A DNA stretch of 64,000 bases from Cobetia sp. cqz5-12 (GTDB taxonomy: Bacteria; Pseudomonadota; Gammaproteobacteria; Pseudomonadales; Halomonadaceae), in contig NZ_CP044522.1 of NCBI RefSeq assembly GCF_016495405.1, forward strand, positions 558,001-622,000, given 5' to 3'. The notes under the pieces are model-generated. The model was not told the DNA's origin, searched no databases, and saw nothing but the letters and a program-made list of their open reading frames with translations. The position numbers and the translations under genes were made by a program. Below are positions 53,197 to 63,101 of the stretch, in pieces. Positions within the stretch are counted from its first letter, which is position 1; every line of letters starts with the position of its first letter.

Positions 53197-54906
53197 TCAG
53201 GCGCTGGCGACGGCGGGGGTCAGCACCTGCTGGTAGAGCGAGGCGCCGTGGATGTCCTTCAGCGTCACGGTCAGCGCTTCGCTCTCGGGATCGAGATCCA
53301 CCTGGCCGAAGAACTGGAAGCCCTCACTGGGCGACATGTTGGCCCGCCCCTCAGGCGGTGCCTTCACGAATTCGAGTCTCGGCCCGAAGGTGTTGTCCAG
53401 CTCACCGGGGCCGTAGGTGCCGGCATGGATCGGCCCGCTGACGAATTCCCAGAACGGCGTGAAGTCCTTGAAGACCGCTCGCTCGGGCGAGTAGTGGTGC
53501 GCGGCGGTGTAGTGCACATCGGCGGTCAGCCAGACCAGATTCTGGATGTCGTGATCGCGCACGAACTTGAGCAGTTCGGCAATCTCCTGCTCGCGCCCCA
53601 GCGCCTCACCGTCGCCATTGGCCCCATTCTCGAAATTGTCACCGTCACGCACCAGCAGGCCGATGGGCATGTCGGAGGCGATGATCTTCCAGGTGGCGGT
53701 GCTGGCCTTGAGCGACTGCTTGAGCCAGGTGAGCTGATCGCGCCCCAGGAAGTCGGTCTCGGGGCCACGCCCGGACTGGCGATTGGCGGAATTGGGGCCG
53801 CGGAAGCTGCGCATGTCGAGCATGAACATCTCGAGTCCCGGGCCGAAGCTGAAGTTGCGGTGGATGCGTTCCGGCGCGGCAGGGCCGGTACGCAGTGGCA
53901 TGTTCTCGAGGAAGGCACGACGCGCATTGGCGGACAGCACGTCGAGATTCTTCTCGGTGTAACGGTCATCCTCGAGAATCTCGCCCGGATACCAGTTGTT
54001 GGTGGTCTCGTGGTCATCCCATTGGGCGAACATCGGCACTTCGGCATTGAAGCGGCGCAGGTTCTCATCCATCAGGTTGTAGGCGTACTGACCGCGATAC
54101 TCGTCCAGGGTCTCGGCGACCTTGGACTTGGCCGGCGTGACGATATTGCGCCACAGGCTGCCGTCATGCTGGGTGACGCTCTCCTCGATCGGGCCATCGG
54201 CGTAGATGGTGTCACCGGAGTGGAGGAAGAAGTCCGGCTGGACCTGACGCATGGTCTCGTAGAGGCGCAGGCCGCCGAAGTCCGGATTGATTCCCCAGCC
54301 CTGGCCGACGGTGTCGCCGGACCATACGAAGCGCAAGGCGCGCGGGCGCTGGGCGCTCGGCGGCAGTACCAGGCGTCCGGCGGTCGCCTCGCTGATGGCA
54401 CGATGATCGTCCAGCGCCGCGTAGCGTACCCGATAGAAGACCTCGCCCTTGGCATTGGCTCGGGAGTTGATGCGGGTCAGGTCCAGCTTGCTGGTCAGGC
54501 CGTCCGCCGGCAGTGCCACCGGGCCGCGTACCTGGAAGGCGCCGCGCATCTCGATGTTGTCGGCCAGCTCGATCAGCATGCGGGCCGGCTTGTCGGTCTG
54601 GCTCCACAGCATGGCGCGGCTGGCGGTCACGTCGCCACTCATCACGCCGGAAGGCATGCGTGGACGACGTCCTTCCGCCATTACGATGGCCGGTGCGCCC
54701 AGCAGGCCTGAGCTTGCCAGCAGGCCCACGCCGGCACCCTGCAGGCCACGGCTCAGCAGACGTCGGCGGTCCATTCGCGAAGGTGCGCCGGCGCGTGCGG
54801 CATGCGAGTCACCGGGGCTCGCGTTCGCGTCGTCCTGCGAGGTGGGCGAGGCAGGTGTCGTGCGCGAGGAGCGGGAAGGTAGCAGATCAGACAGACGGCG
54901 GGACAT
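53197..54906 (-). CDS. phoD: Tat-exported alkaline phosphatase D
   Basis: This 569-aa PhoD-type phosphomonoesterase/phosphodiesterase works in the periplasm with Fe3+/Ca2+. A polar leader of about 44 residues precedes the twin-arginine segment RMDRRRLLSRGLQGAGVGLLASS, a Tat signal for a prefolded metalloenzyme. The catalytic part has VWSGDTVGQGWGINPDFGG, FFLHSGDTIYADGP, AQWDDHETTNNWYP and WLTADVHYTAAHHY, the metal-binding Asp/Asn/His set. A shorter start near the RR motif is possible. A Pho-box-like site lies about 100 bp upstream. Confidence 0.92.
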   Translation of the reverse strand: MSRRLSDLLPSRSSRTTPASPTSQDDANASPGDSHAARAGAPSRMDRRRLLSRGLQGAGVGLLASSGLLGAPAIVMAEGRRPRMPSGVMSGDVTASRAMLWSQTDKPARMLIELADNIEMRGAFQVRGPVALPADGLTSKLDLTRINSRANAKGEVFYRVRYAALDDHRAISEATAGRLVLPPSAQRPRALRFVWSGDTVGQGWGINPDFGGLRLYETMRQVQPDFFLHSGDTIYADGPIEESVTQHDGSLWRNIVTPAKSKVAETLDEYRGQYAYNLMDENLRRFNAEVPMFAQWDDHETTNNWYPGEILEDDRYTEKNLDVLSANARRAFLENMPLRTGPAAPERIHRNFSFGPGLEMFMLDMRSFRGPNSANRQSGRGPETDFLGRDQLTWLKQSLKASTATWKIIASDMPIGLLVRDGDNFENGANGDGEALGREQEIAELLKFVRDHDIQNLVWLTADVHYTAAHHYSPERAVFKDFTPFWEFVSGPIHAGTYGPGELDNTFGPRLEFVKAPPEGRANMSPSEGFQFFGQVDLDPESEALTVTLKDIHGASLYQQVLTPAVASA

Positions 54907-55008
54907 GAAGGGCTTCCTTGTTACGGTCTGGCATCAGGATGGCAGCGGCGGCAAAGGTGCCGCGATGGCTGACAGGGCTCACGGGAGAGGCTACTTTCCA
55001 CGCTCATG

Positions 55009-55026
55009 ATGACGATCAGGTGTCAG
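55009..55026 (-). promoter_or_regulatory. Candidate Pho box upstream of phoD
   Basis: On the minus strand CTGACAC-CTGA-TCGTCAT gives two 7-mers 11 bp apart. They match the PhoB consensus CTGTCAT/C at 6/7 and 5/7. The position, about 100 bp before the phoD ATG, is suitable. Confidence 0.4.
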
Positions 55027-55141
55027 AACCATGATCGCCCCGAGGCGATCGGTGCCTGTCGCCGGGCGCGGCTGCGCGATGGAGTGTGTGCAGCAGAGTC
55101 ATTCCGTGCCTTTCTTCCGACCTCCCATCAGGACACCCTCC

Positions 55142-55747
55142 ATGCCCCCCTCAACCCCCTCGGATTCCCCGCAACCTGATGCCGCCAGGCTGATCGCGGA
55201 TAGCCATCCCCAGGCACGGCAGGTGCTCGATCATTGGTTCACTCAGCTGACGCCCAAGGACTGGTTTCGCAAGAGCGAGACCCTCGATGCTCAGCTGCGC
55301 GAACGATTCGCGGAGCTGCTCGAGCAGGCGCAGGCCTGTGAACTGTGGGAGTGGCGCACCACTCCCGGTGGGCGGCTGGCGGAAATCCTGCTGCTGGACC
55401 AGTTCGCGCGCAACATCCATCGCGATACCCCGCGCGCCTTCAGTGGCGACAGTCTGGCACTCGCGCTCTCCCAGCAGGCTGTCGCGCTGGGCGATCTGGA
55501 CCGCCTTCCACTGGCCTGGCAACCCTTCGCGATCATGCCGTGGATGCACAGCGAATCGTTGCGCATCCATGAACACGCCGAACACTTGTTCGCACGCCCC
55601 GGCCTCGAGGACACCCTGCGCTATGAGCATCTGCATGCGGACATCGTGCGTAGATTCGGCCGCTACCCGCATCGCAACGCGATTCTCGGTCGTGAGTCCA
55701 CGCCGGAAGAGATCGCCTTCCTGGGCCAGCCCGGCTCTTCATTCTGA
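55142..55747 (+). CDS. DUF924 family protein
   Basis: This 201-aa helical protein has the DUF924 (TPR-like) signatures VLDHWFTQLTPKDWFRKSETLDAQLRERF, GRLAEILLLDQFARNIHRDTPRAFSGD, WQPFAIMPWMHSESLRIHE and RFGRYPHRNAILGRESTPEE. The function is unknown. I use the ATG at 55142 with AGGA about 9 nt upstream; the open frame extends to 55031 without family similarity. It is divergent from phoD. Confidence 0.88.
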   Translation: MPPSTPSDSPQPDAARLIADSHPQARQVLDHWFTQLTPKDWFRKSETLDAQLRERFAELLEQAQACELWEWRTTPGGRLAEILLLDQFARNIHRDTPRAFSGDSLALALSQQAVALGDLDRLPLAWQPFAIMPWMHSESLRIHEHAEHLFARPGLEDTLRYEHLHADIVRRFGRYPHRNAILGRESTPEEIAFLGQPGSSF

Positions 55748-55845
55748 CGAATGAAAGATCGCCCCCTTTTAATTGTGTGACGTCGTCTCCAAGACTTGTA
55801 CAGCGGCGCCAAGCGCCTGTACATCAGCATGGAAGGAGACAGCAG

Positions 55846-56091
55846 ATGGGTATCATTCTCGGGTTGATCATCGGTGGTCTGGCCGGCTGGATCGCAGGCA
55901 ACATCATGCGCGGCGGCAGCTTCGGCATTCTTGGCAACATCGTCGTCGGTGTCGTCGGCGGCCTGCTGGGCAGCGTCATCTTCAAGCTGCTGGGGCTGGC
56001 CTCCACCGGCATCATCGGCTCGCTGGTCGTCTCGGTCGTGGGGGCGGTGGTGTTGCTGTGGATCGTCTCGAAGGTCAAGTCCAAGGCCTGA
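55846..56091 (+). CDS. GlsB/YeaQ/YmgE family stress membrane protein
   Basis: This 81-aa protein has three glycine-rich transmembrane segments: GIILGLIIGGLAGWIAGNIMRG, IVVGVVGGLLGSVIFKLLGL and IIGSLVVSVVGAVVLLWIV. It matches the transglycosylase-associated family, general-stress induced in enterobacteria. GGAAGGAG lies 7 nt before the ATG at 55846. It lies upstream of two catalase genes, a stress-type neighbourhood, but with 277 bp to katE it probably has its own promoter. The GlsB family call is from composition and pattern. Confidence 0.88.
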   Translation: MGIILGLIIGGLAGWIAGNIMRGGSFGILGNIVVGVVGGLLGSVIFKLLGLASTGIIGSLVVSVVGAVVLLWIVSKVKSKA

Positions 56092-56368
56092 CGGCGCGTC
56101 ATGGAGCTACCGGCAAGCCAGGGTCGGAGGCATTCCATCGAGCGATGCCTGGCATGCAGCAGAAGGGACAGGAGTTCCTTGCGGGTGTCTGGAGGGAGCC
56201 ATTCGGACACTCGCCCATCAAGGTCGCCCGTCATCGGTTGCCCCTGACGCCCACGTGATTCACATGACCGTGGCAAGGCAGTCGGACAGGGCGACAAAGA
56301 GGCCGAATCATCCGTCAGTCATTCCGGATGACGTGTTGCAGATCTAGCGAAAACAGGAGCGTTTGAGC

Positions 56369-58615
56369 ATGGCGAGCAATGAACACGATTCAGCACCTTC
56401 TTCCCAGTCGAATGCCGACAGCGCGAAGTGCCCCTATCACGAGGGGCAGAACCGCTCGGCAGAGGGAGAGAACCCCTATACCCATCCCAACCGCAATGGG
56501 CCGCACGACACCAAGCCCAATGCCGGTGACGGTCATGCCAAGGACGAGGCGCTGGAGACCTATCGCGCCGACGCCGAAGGGCACGACTTGCGTACCAACC
56601 AGGGGCTGCGCATCGCGGACAATCACAACTCGCTGAAGGCGGGGGAACGCGGTCCGACCCTGATGGAAGATTTCATCTTCCGCGAGAAGATGAACCACTT
56701 CGACAATGAACGTATTCCTGAGCGTATCGTTCACGCGCGTGGCGCGGCCGCACACGGGTATTTTCAGGCCTACGACAATGCCGCCAGATATTCCAAGGCT
56801 GGCGTGTTCAGCGACCCGTCCAGGAAGACGCCGGTGTTCGTGCGCTTCTCGACGGTGCAGGGCTCGCGTGGCTCCAACGATACCGTCCGTGACGTGCGCG
56901 GCTTCGCGACCAAGTTCTATACCGATGACGGCAACTGGGACCTGGTCGGCAATGACATCCCGGTCTTCTTCATCCAGGACGCCATGAAGTTCCCTGACTT
57001 CGTACATGCCGTGAAGCCGGAGCCGCACAACGAGATTCCCCAGGGACAGTCGGCGCACGATACCTTCTGGGACTTCGTGTCACTGATGCCGGAAACCACT
57101 CACACCGTGCTTTGGACCATGTCGGACCGCGCCTTCCCGCGCCATTACCGCAACATGGAAGGCTTCGGTGTGCATACCTTCCGTCTGATCGACCGCGAAG
57201 GCGTGTCGCGCTTCGTCAAGTTCCACTGGAAGCCGGTGGCCGGTACCTGCTCGCTGATCTGGGATGAAGCCCAGAAGCTGTGGGGACGTGACCCGGACTT
57301 CAACCGTCGCATGATGTGGGATGACATCAAGAACGGTGCACCGCTGGAGTGGGAGCTGGGCATCCAGGTGGTCGAGGAGAAGGATGAGCACAGCTTCGAC
57401 TTCGACATTCTCGACCCGACCAAGCTGATCCCCGAATCGCTGGTACCGGTGGTGCCGATCGGCAAGATGGTGCTGGACCGCAATCCGGACAACTACTTCG
57501 CCGAGACCGAGCAGGTCGCCTTCAATCCGGCCAACATCGTGCCGGGCATCGACTTCTCCAATGACCCGCTGCTGCAGGGGCGTCTATTCTCCTATCTGGA
57601 TACCCAGATGCTGCGTCTTGGTGGGCCGAACTTCCACGAGATTCCCATCAACCAGCCGGTGTGCCCGTTCCACAACAACCAGCGCGATGCCCAGCATCGT
57701 CAGACCATCAACACGGGTCAGGCGTCCTACGAGCCGAACTCCATCGATGGTGGCTGGCCGGCCGAGACACCGCCGTCCAACGACGCCCATGGGGGTTTCG
57801 AGCCGTATCATGAGCGCATCGAGGCGCACAAGGTACGTGCGCGCAGTGCCTCCTTCGGGGATCACTACTCCCAGGCCACCCTGTTCTGGAACAGTCAGAC
57901 TGACGTGGAGAAGGAACACATCATCGCGGCCTACACCTTCGAGCTTTCCAAGGTCGAGCGTCCGTGGATCCGTGATCGGGTGATCACCGAGATCCTGCCC
58001 AATATCGATCTGGAACTGGCACGTCGCGTCGGTGAGAATCACGGTATCGAGACACCGACCAGCAAGCCCGCGCCGGATGGTGAACTGGGCACCAGCCAGG
58101 TCGACAGCGATCCGGCGCTCAGCCTGATGGCGCGCCTGCCGGACTCGATCGCCACCCGCAAGGTCGCGATTCTGGCCGCCGATGGCGTCGCCATGGAAGA
58201 TGTTCGCTCGACCAAGGAGCAGCTGGCCGCCGAGGGTGCCGAAGGGTTGTTGATCGCCCCGAGCATGGCACCGATCAAGGCCGGAGACGGCACCATGCTG
58301 TCGCCGGATGCGATGCTCAATGGCCTGCCGTCCGTGGCGGTGGATGCCGTCGTCATCGCTGGCGGTGTGGGTAGCGTCGAGGCGCTGAGCGGCTCGGGCC
58401 TCGGACTCTATTATGTCCAGGAAGCCTACAAGCACCTGAAGCCCATCGTGGCGATCTGCGAAGGCAAGGAGCTGCTGGCCGCCGCACGCGTGCCGGTCGA
58501 GGAGGGCGTCATCCTGGTGGATGATGTGCTCGCCGCCAGCCTGCCGCTGCGTGATGCCCTGATGGCTCACCGGGTGTGGTCGCGTGATGCGCGTGCCAAT
58601 CAGATGCCAGCATGA
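56369..58615 (+). CDS. katE: Large-subunit (clade 2) catalase, HPII type
   Basis: This heme catalase of 748 aa has the long N-terminal arm and C-terminal flavodoxin/PfpI-like domain of E. coli HPII. Catalytic His122 ([14 protein letters not shown]), Asn195 ([10 protein letters not shown]) and heme ligand Tyr409 ([15 protein letters not shown]) sit exactly six positions before HPII His128, Asn201 and Tyr415. The C-terminal domain begins near residue 590 with [15 protein letters not shown]. The ATG at 56369 follows AGGAG by 9 nt. A second catalase gene follows 454 bp downstream. Confidence 0.96.
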   Translation: MASNEHDSAPSSQSNADSAKCPYHEGQNRSAEGENPYTHPNRNGPHDTKPNAGDGHAKDEALETYRADAEGHDLRTNQGLRIADNHNSLKAGERGPTLMEDFIFREKMNHFDNERIPERIVHARGAAAHGYFQAYDNAARYSKAGVFSDPSRKTPVFVRFSTVQGSRGSNDTVRDVRGFATKFYTDDGNWDLVGNDIPVFFIQDAMKFPDFVHAVKPEPHNEIPQGQSAHDTFWDFVSLMPETTHTVLWTMSDRAFPRHYRNMEGFGVHTFRLIDREGVSRFVKFHWKPVAGTCSLIWDEAQKLWGRDPDFNRRMMWDDIKNGAPLEWELGIQVVEEKDEHSFDFDILDPTKLIPESLVPVVPIGKMVLDRNPDNYFAETEQVAFNPANIVPGIDFSNDPLLQGRLFSYLDTQMLRLGGPNFHEIPINQPVCPFHNNQRDAQHRQTINTGQASYEPNSIDGGWPAETPPSNDAHGGFEPYHERIEAHKVRARSASFGDHYSQATLFWNSQTDVEKEHIIAAYTFELSKVERPWIRDRVITEILPNIDLELARRVGENHGIETPTSKPAPDGELGTSQVDSDPALSLMARLPDSIATRKVAILAADGVAMEDVRSTKEQLAAEGAEGLLIAPSMAPIKAGDGTMLSPDAMLNGLPSVAVDAVVIAGGVGSVEALSGSGLGLYYVQEAYKHLKPIVAICEGKELLAAARVPVEEGVILVDDVLAASLPLRDALMAHRVWSRDARANQMPA

Positions 58616-58651
58616 GGCGCTGACGCCCCACAAGGTATGATGTGACTCACC

Positions 58652-58686
58652 AAGCCCCCTGACCTGCGAAGGTCAGGGGGCTTTTT
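58652..58686 (+). terminator. Intrinsic terminator of katE
   Basis: AAGCCCCCTGACCT-GCGA-AGGTCAGGGGGCTTTTT is a 14-bp perfect stem with a run of T. Confidence 0.93.
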
Positions 58687-58806
58687 CATGGTCATGATGC
58701 GGTCATCTGTGGACGTGAAGATGGGGTGGCGGTGATAAGGTGTAAACAGGGTTGGTGATGTCGTCGGGTTGAGTGCCGTCCCGCGGTTCACGCCGCTGAG
58801 AGGGGC

Positions 58807-58861
58807 TGATAGGCTCGGTGATAGGGGCTGATTATCAAAGGCATGCTGGTAATTGATTATC
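58807..58861. promoter_or_regulatory. Repeated TGATAGG/TGATTATC elements upstream of katA
   Basis: TGATAGG occurs at 58807-58813 and 58819-58825, TGATTATC at 58829-58836 and again at 58854-58861. The spacing of 10-12 bp puts the first three on one DNA face, as for oligomeric regulators such as OxyR. The last element also resembles half a Fur site. No clear -35/-10 pair is seen in the 383-bp gap, which contains no gene. Confidence 0.35.
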
Positions 58862-59069
58862 GCTGGATGCATCAGGTGCGTAAGGTAAGCAGGCATCAAG
58901 GGGCCACAAGCCAGCACATGCCGGGCAGGCATCGGCCCCGATCCGATTCGACAATGGGCTGCAGGCTTTCACATCAAGCAGCGCATGAAGAAAATGTGAC
59001 ATCAGCAGCATCTGGCCTTGCCAGTCGAGTTTGATAGCGCTTTTTTCTACCTGACAGGAGAACGTCTAC

Positions 59070-60596
59070 ATGTCCCAGACTCCACGCTATACCACTGGTA
59101 ACGGCGCCCCGGTGCCTCACGATGACATCAGCCAGACAGCGGGCCCGAATGGCTCACTGACCTTCGACAACTGGCGTCTGTTCGAGAAGCTGGCGCACTT
59201 CAACCGTGAGCGCATTCCGGAGCGTGTCGTCCACGCCCGCGGCGTCGCCGCCTACGGCACCTTCACCCTGACCCGTGACCTGTCTGATCTGACCATCGCC
59301 CGCTTCCTGCAGGGTGTCGGCAAGCAGACCCCGTTGCTGGCGCGTTTCTCCACCGTGGCCGGTGGTCAGGACAGCGGCGACAACACTCGTGACGTGCGCG
59401 GCTTCTCCCTGAAGTTCTACACCGAAGAAGGCAATTGGGACATGGTCGGCAACAACACGCCGGTGTTCTTCATCCGCGAGCCGTCCAAGTTCCCTGACTT
59501 CATCCACACCCAGAAGAAAGACCCGCGCACCAACATGGTCGACTGGCAGAACCGCTGGGAATTCTGGGCCAACCATCCGCAGGCGCTGCATCAGGTCACC
59601 ATCCTGATGTCCGACCGCGGTATCCCGAAGTCGCTGACCACCATGAACGGCTACAGCTCGCATACGCTGAGCCTGTGGAACGACAAGGGCGAGCGTGTCT
59701 GGGTCAAGTGGCACTTCAAGACCGACCAGGGCCACGAGACACTGACCGATGATGAAGCGGCACAGGTCGCACCGGACTTCCACCAGCACGACATGTTCAC
59801 CCGCCTCGAGCGTGGCGAGCGTCCGAGCTGGACCGTCAACCTGCAGGTGATGACTGAGCAGCAGGCGCGCGACTACCACATCAACCCGTTCGATCTGACC
59901 AAGGTGTGGCCGCACGGTGACTTCCCGCTGATGGAAGTCGGCAAGATGGAACTCAATCGCAACCCGGAGAACTACTTCGCGGAAGTCGAGCAGTCCGTCT
60001 TCTCGCCGTCCAACTTCGTGCCGGGTATCGGCGCCTCGCCGGACCGCGTGCTGCAGGCACGTCTGTGGGCCTACGCCGATGCACACCGCTACCGTGTCGG
60101 TGCCAACGCCGAGCAGCTGCCGGTCAACCGTCCGGTCTGCCCGGTCAACCACTACCAGCGTGATGGCGTGATGGCGGGCATGTGCCCGGTCACCGGTCAC
60201 GGTGGCGGTCCGCTGGGCGGCCAGGTCGGCCAGGGCGTGCCGGGAGAAACGAAGGAAGGTGGCCAGTACTCACGCACCAACTTCTACCCGAACGAGCGCG
60301 CAGACCAGGGGGCTCCGGTGCCGGATGCCACCGTCGCCGAGCCGGCGATGCCGCTGGAGCAGAACGCCTGGATGGGCTATCACGACAACAGCGATGAGGA
60401 TAACTACAGCCAGGCCGGCAACCTCTATCGCCTGTTCGACGAAGGCCAGAAGACGCGCATCACCGACGTCATCGCCGGCACCATGGTAGGCGTCAGCCAC
60501 GTGGTCCAGGACAAGATGATCGCGCATCTCCGCCAAGCGGATGCCGACTATGGCGAGCGTGTCGCCACCAAGCTGGCCAAGCTCGATCCGCGCTGA
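59070..60596 (+). CDS. katA: Small-subunit monofunctional catalase
   Basis: This heme catalase of 508 aa has no C-terminal domain. His55 (RVVHARGVAAYG) and Asn128 (DMVGNNTPVFF) are catalytic, and Tyr335 in RLWAYADAHRYR is the heme ligand. An insertion-like Gly-rich segment GMCPVTGHGGGPLGGQVGQG lies around residues 371-390. AGGAG lies about 9 nt before the ATG. It probably handles bulk H2O2 while katE serves stationary-phase or stress needs, as known for other bacteria; this division of labour is inference here. Confidence 0.94.
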   Translation: MSQTPRYTTGNGAPVPHDDISQTAGPNGSLTFDNWRLFEKLAHFNRERIPERVVHARGVAAYGTFTLTRDLSDLTIARFLQGVGKQTPLLARFSTVAGGQDSGDNTRDVRGFSLKFYTEEGNWDMVGNNTPVFFIREPSKFPDFIHTQKKDPRTNMVDWQNRWEFWANHPQALHQVTILMSDRGIPKSLTTMNGYSSHTLSLWNDKGERVWVKWHFKTDQGHETLTDDEAAQVAPDFHQHDMFTRLERGERPSWTVNLQVMTEQQARDYHINPFDLTKVWPHGDFPLMEVGKMELNRNPENYFAEVEQSVFSPSNFVPGIGASPDRVLQARLWAYADAHRYRVGANAEQLPVNRPVCPVNHYQRDGVMAGMCPVTGHGGGPLGGQVGQGVPGETKEGGQYSRTNFYPNERADQGAPVPDATVAEPAMPLEQNAWMGYHDNSDEDNYSQAGNLYRLFDEGQKTRITDVIAGTMVGVSHVVQDKMIAHLRQADADYGERVATKLAKLDPR

Positions 60597-60656
60597 GTCA
60601 GTCATGCTGCACCCTTCGTCAGGTCAGCAGTGATTCCATGAACTGACGAAAACCTC

Positions 60657-60688
60657 AAGGCCCCCGCCGGTGAACCGGCGGGGGCCTT
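60657..60688. terminator. Hairpin between katA and the oligopeptidase gene
   Basis: AAGGCCCCCGCCGG-TGAA-CCGGCGGGGGCCTT is a perfect 14-bp stem between convergent genes, followed by weak T content on either strand. Confidence 0.75.
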
Positions 60689-60721
60689 GTCGTATGCGTG
60701 AAGCGGAAAACAGATCGCGCC

Positions 60722-62833
60722 TCAGCCGTCGTCGCGGAGGGTGTCTTGCGCGTTCGCCGTGTCACTCATCCCCAGCGCCCACAGCAGGAAGGCATCCTGA
60801 CGCGCATTGTCGCGCCATGCCTTGAAGCGACCCGAGGCACCGCCGTGTCCGGAGCTCATGTCGGTGCGCAACAGCACCGGATGCGGCGTGCAGTCCATCT
60901 GGCGCAGACGCGCATACAGCTTGGCCGGTTCCCAGTAGGGCACGCGGGTGTCATGCCAGCTGCCCTGCAGGAACAGCGGCGGATAGGGCGCGGCACTCAG
61001 GTTGTCCAGCGGCGAATAGGCGCGGATGCGGCGGCGTGCCTCGTTCTCGTGCGGGTTGCCCCACTCGGTGTACTCCGCCGTGGTCAGCGGCAGCTCAGGG
61101 TTTTCCATGGTGCGCAGCACATCGACGAAGGGCACATCGAGCACCGCGGCGCAGAAGGCCTCGGGACGCTTGTTGAGGCTGGCACCGACCAGCAGACCAC
61201 CGGCGCTGGCACCGTAGGCGGCGATGCGATCCGCGGCCCCGACGCCTTGCTCGACCAGCGCATCACGCGCGGCAAGGAAGTCGTTGAAGCTGTTTTCCTT
61301 GTGCTCCAGCTTGCCGGCCAGATACCAGGGCTCTCCGCGATCACCGCCGCCACGCACGTGGGCGACCGCGAAAGCCACCCCACGTGTCAGAAGCTCAAGA
61401 CGGGCAATCGAGAACCAGGGGTCCAGCGTCTCGCCGTAGGCACCATAGCCGTAGAGCAATACCGGCAGCGGGGCGTGAGGGCGGCCTGTGTCGTCACATA
61501 GATCGCGCCGCATGACCACCGAGACCGGCACCTGCTCACCATCGTCGGAAGTCGCCCACAGGCGGCGGCTGATCAGCTGCTCGGGCGCGAGATCGCCATG
61601 CACGGTCTGACGCTTGAGCAGGCGGCGCTCACCCGTGTCGAGGTCCAGCTCGATCCAGCTCGGCGGCGTGGTGAAGCTCTCCTCGCGGATGCGCAGGCGG
61701 CGAGCGTTGAAATGTGGGCAATCGCCCAACCCCTGACTCAGGGGCTGTTCAGGCAGCGCGAGACGTTCGTCACGCTGGATGACGCCGCTGTCGTCGAATT
61801 CCACGACGCGCAGCCAGGCCTGGGCCTGCCGGTGATCGCGTTCATCGACCATCAGCCCCCAGCTGAAGGCCTCGACGCCTTCCAGCGTCACTTCATCGCG
61901 GGTAGCGATCAGCGGCTGCCAGTCGCCGGGCGCATGCTCGGCGGCGATATCGAGCTGGAAATGCGGCGCTTGCCTGTTGTGCAGCACATAGAAGTGGCCG
62001 GGGCGGTGGTCGACGCCGTACTCGACGCCGGTCTCGCGGGCGCGCACCAGACGCCTCTCACCCAGCGGGGCGTCGGCCTTGAGCAACCAGGTCTCGCTGG
62101 TGTCCTTGGAGGCGGTCTCCAGAATCAGCCAGGCGCGTGAGCGGGTCTTGCCCATGCCGACCCAGAATTCGCTGTCTTCCTCGCGATAGAGCAGCGTCTC
62201 GGCGCGGCTAGCGACATTCAGACACCAGATCTCGAAGGGGCGCTGGGTGTTGTCATAGCGCGTGAACAGCAGGTGCTGACCGTCCTCGGCCCATACCAGA
62301 TCCGGCCCGATATCCTCCAGCAGACACTCGTCATCGTGACCGGCGTTGCGTGAGTCGCCATTCGTCGCGTTCAGTGTTGCAAGACGCAGGCTGAACACCT
62401 CGTCGCCGCTGGTGTCCAGAGTCCATGCCAGTTGCTGTTCATCCGGGGAGATGGCCATCTCGCCCAGCTCGACGAAGTCGTGATGGCGCGACAGGCTCTG
62501 CAGGTCCAGCAGGCATTCATGCTGGCGGGTATCGGCGGGGTCGGCACCGATCGCATGGCGCCACCAGACCGGATAGTCGGCGTCAGCGGCGGTCTCGCTC
62601 CAATAGATGTAGTGATCCAGCGCCTCGGCCAGGCTTGAGACGGCCAGTTCGCGGCGCGCAAGATGGCCGTGATAGAGAGCATCGCTCAGCGGCGCGAGCG
62701 GCGCGAACCAGCGATCGCTCTCGGCGTTGGCCGCCGTGAGAAAGGTGGTGACCTCTGGCGTGTCGCGTTCTTCAAGCCAGTGCCATTCGGGGTCATCGGC
62801 ACGATAATGGCGCTGGACGGGGCTATCGGGCAT
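60722..62833 (-). CDS. ptrB: Oligopeptidase B-like S9 serine peptidase
   Basis: This 703-aa prolyl-oligopeptidase-family enzyme cleaves short peptides after basic residues in typical oligopeptidase B. An N-terminal segment and seven-bladed propeller run to about residue 420. The alpha/beta-hydrolase domain has Ser543 (AAYGASAGGLLVG), Asp628 (SWHDTRVPYWEPAKL) and His663 (SSGHGGASGRFK). The ATG at 62833 follows GAGG at a good distance; the frame upstream to 63046 is not conserved. No signal peptide, so cytoplasmic. Specificity for basic residues is assumed from the family. Confidence 0.9.
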   Translation of the reverse strand: MPDSPVQRHYRADDPEWHWLEERDTPEVTTFLTAANAESDRWFAPLAPLSDALYHGHLARRELAVSSLAEALDHYIYWSETAADADYPVWWRHAIGADPADTRQHECLLDLQSLSRHHDFVELGEMAISPDEQQLAWTLDTSGDEVFSLRLATLNATNGDSRNAGHDDECLLEDIGPDLVWAEDGQHLLFTRYDNTQRPFEIWCLNVASRAETLLYREEDSEFWVGMGKTRSRAWLILETASKDTSETWLLKADAPLGERRLVRARETGVEYGVDHRPGHFYVLHNRQAPHFQLDIAAEHAPGDWQPLIATRDEVTLEGVEAFSWGLMVDERDHRQAQAWLRVVEFDDSGVIQRDERLALPEQPLSQGLGDCPHFNARRLRIREESFTTPPSWIELDLDTGERRLLKRQTVHGDLAPEQLISRRLWATSDDGEQVPVSVVMRRDLCDDTGRPHAPLPVLLYGYGAYGETLDPWFSIARLELLTRGVAFAVAHVRGGGDRGEPWYLAGKLEHKENSFNDFLAARDALVEQGVGAADRIAAYGASAGGLLVGASLNKRPEAFCAAVLDVPFVDVLRTMENPELPLTTAEYTEWGNPHENEARRRIRAYSPLDNLSAAPYPPLFLQGSWHDTRVPYWEPAKLYARLRQMDCTPHPVLLRTDMSSGHGGASGRFKAWRDNARQDAFLLWALGMSDTANAQDTLRDDG

Positions 62834-63101
62834 GGCTACCTCGTGAAAGTCGGGTGCTCGAGTGTGTCGGGCGGGCATGGAGTGTAACATTGAGCCTGTC
62901 CCACAGCGTGCGCAAGCCCTTGCCTCATGGGAGGCATCGCCGCCGTGAGAGATGAATGCGCAGCCTCTGGTGCCATACAGACGTGTGGCCCCGATGATGG
63001 GATGACTCGATGGCTGAACTGAGGTGCTGGGTGCTTCTGCACCCAACAGGCAACCCTCAGAATGTCAGTCTCGACAGGATGTTATGACAGGAGTGAAGGG
63101 C

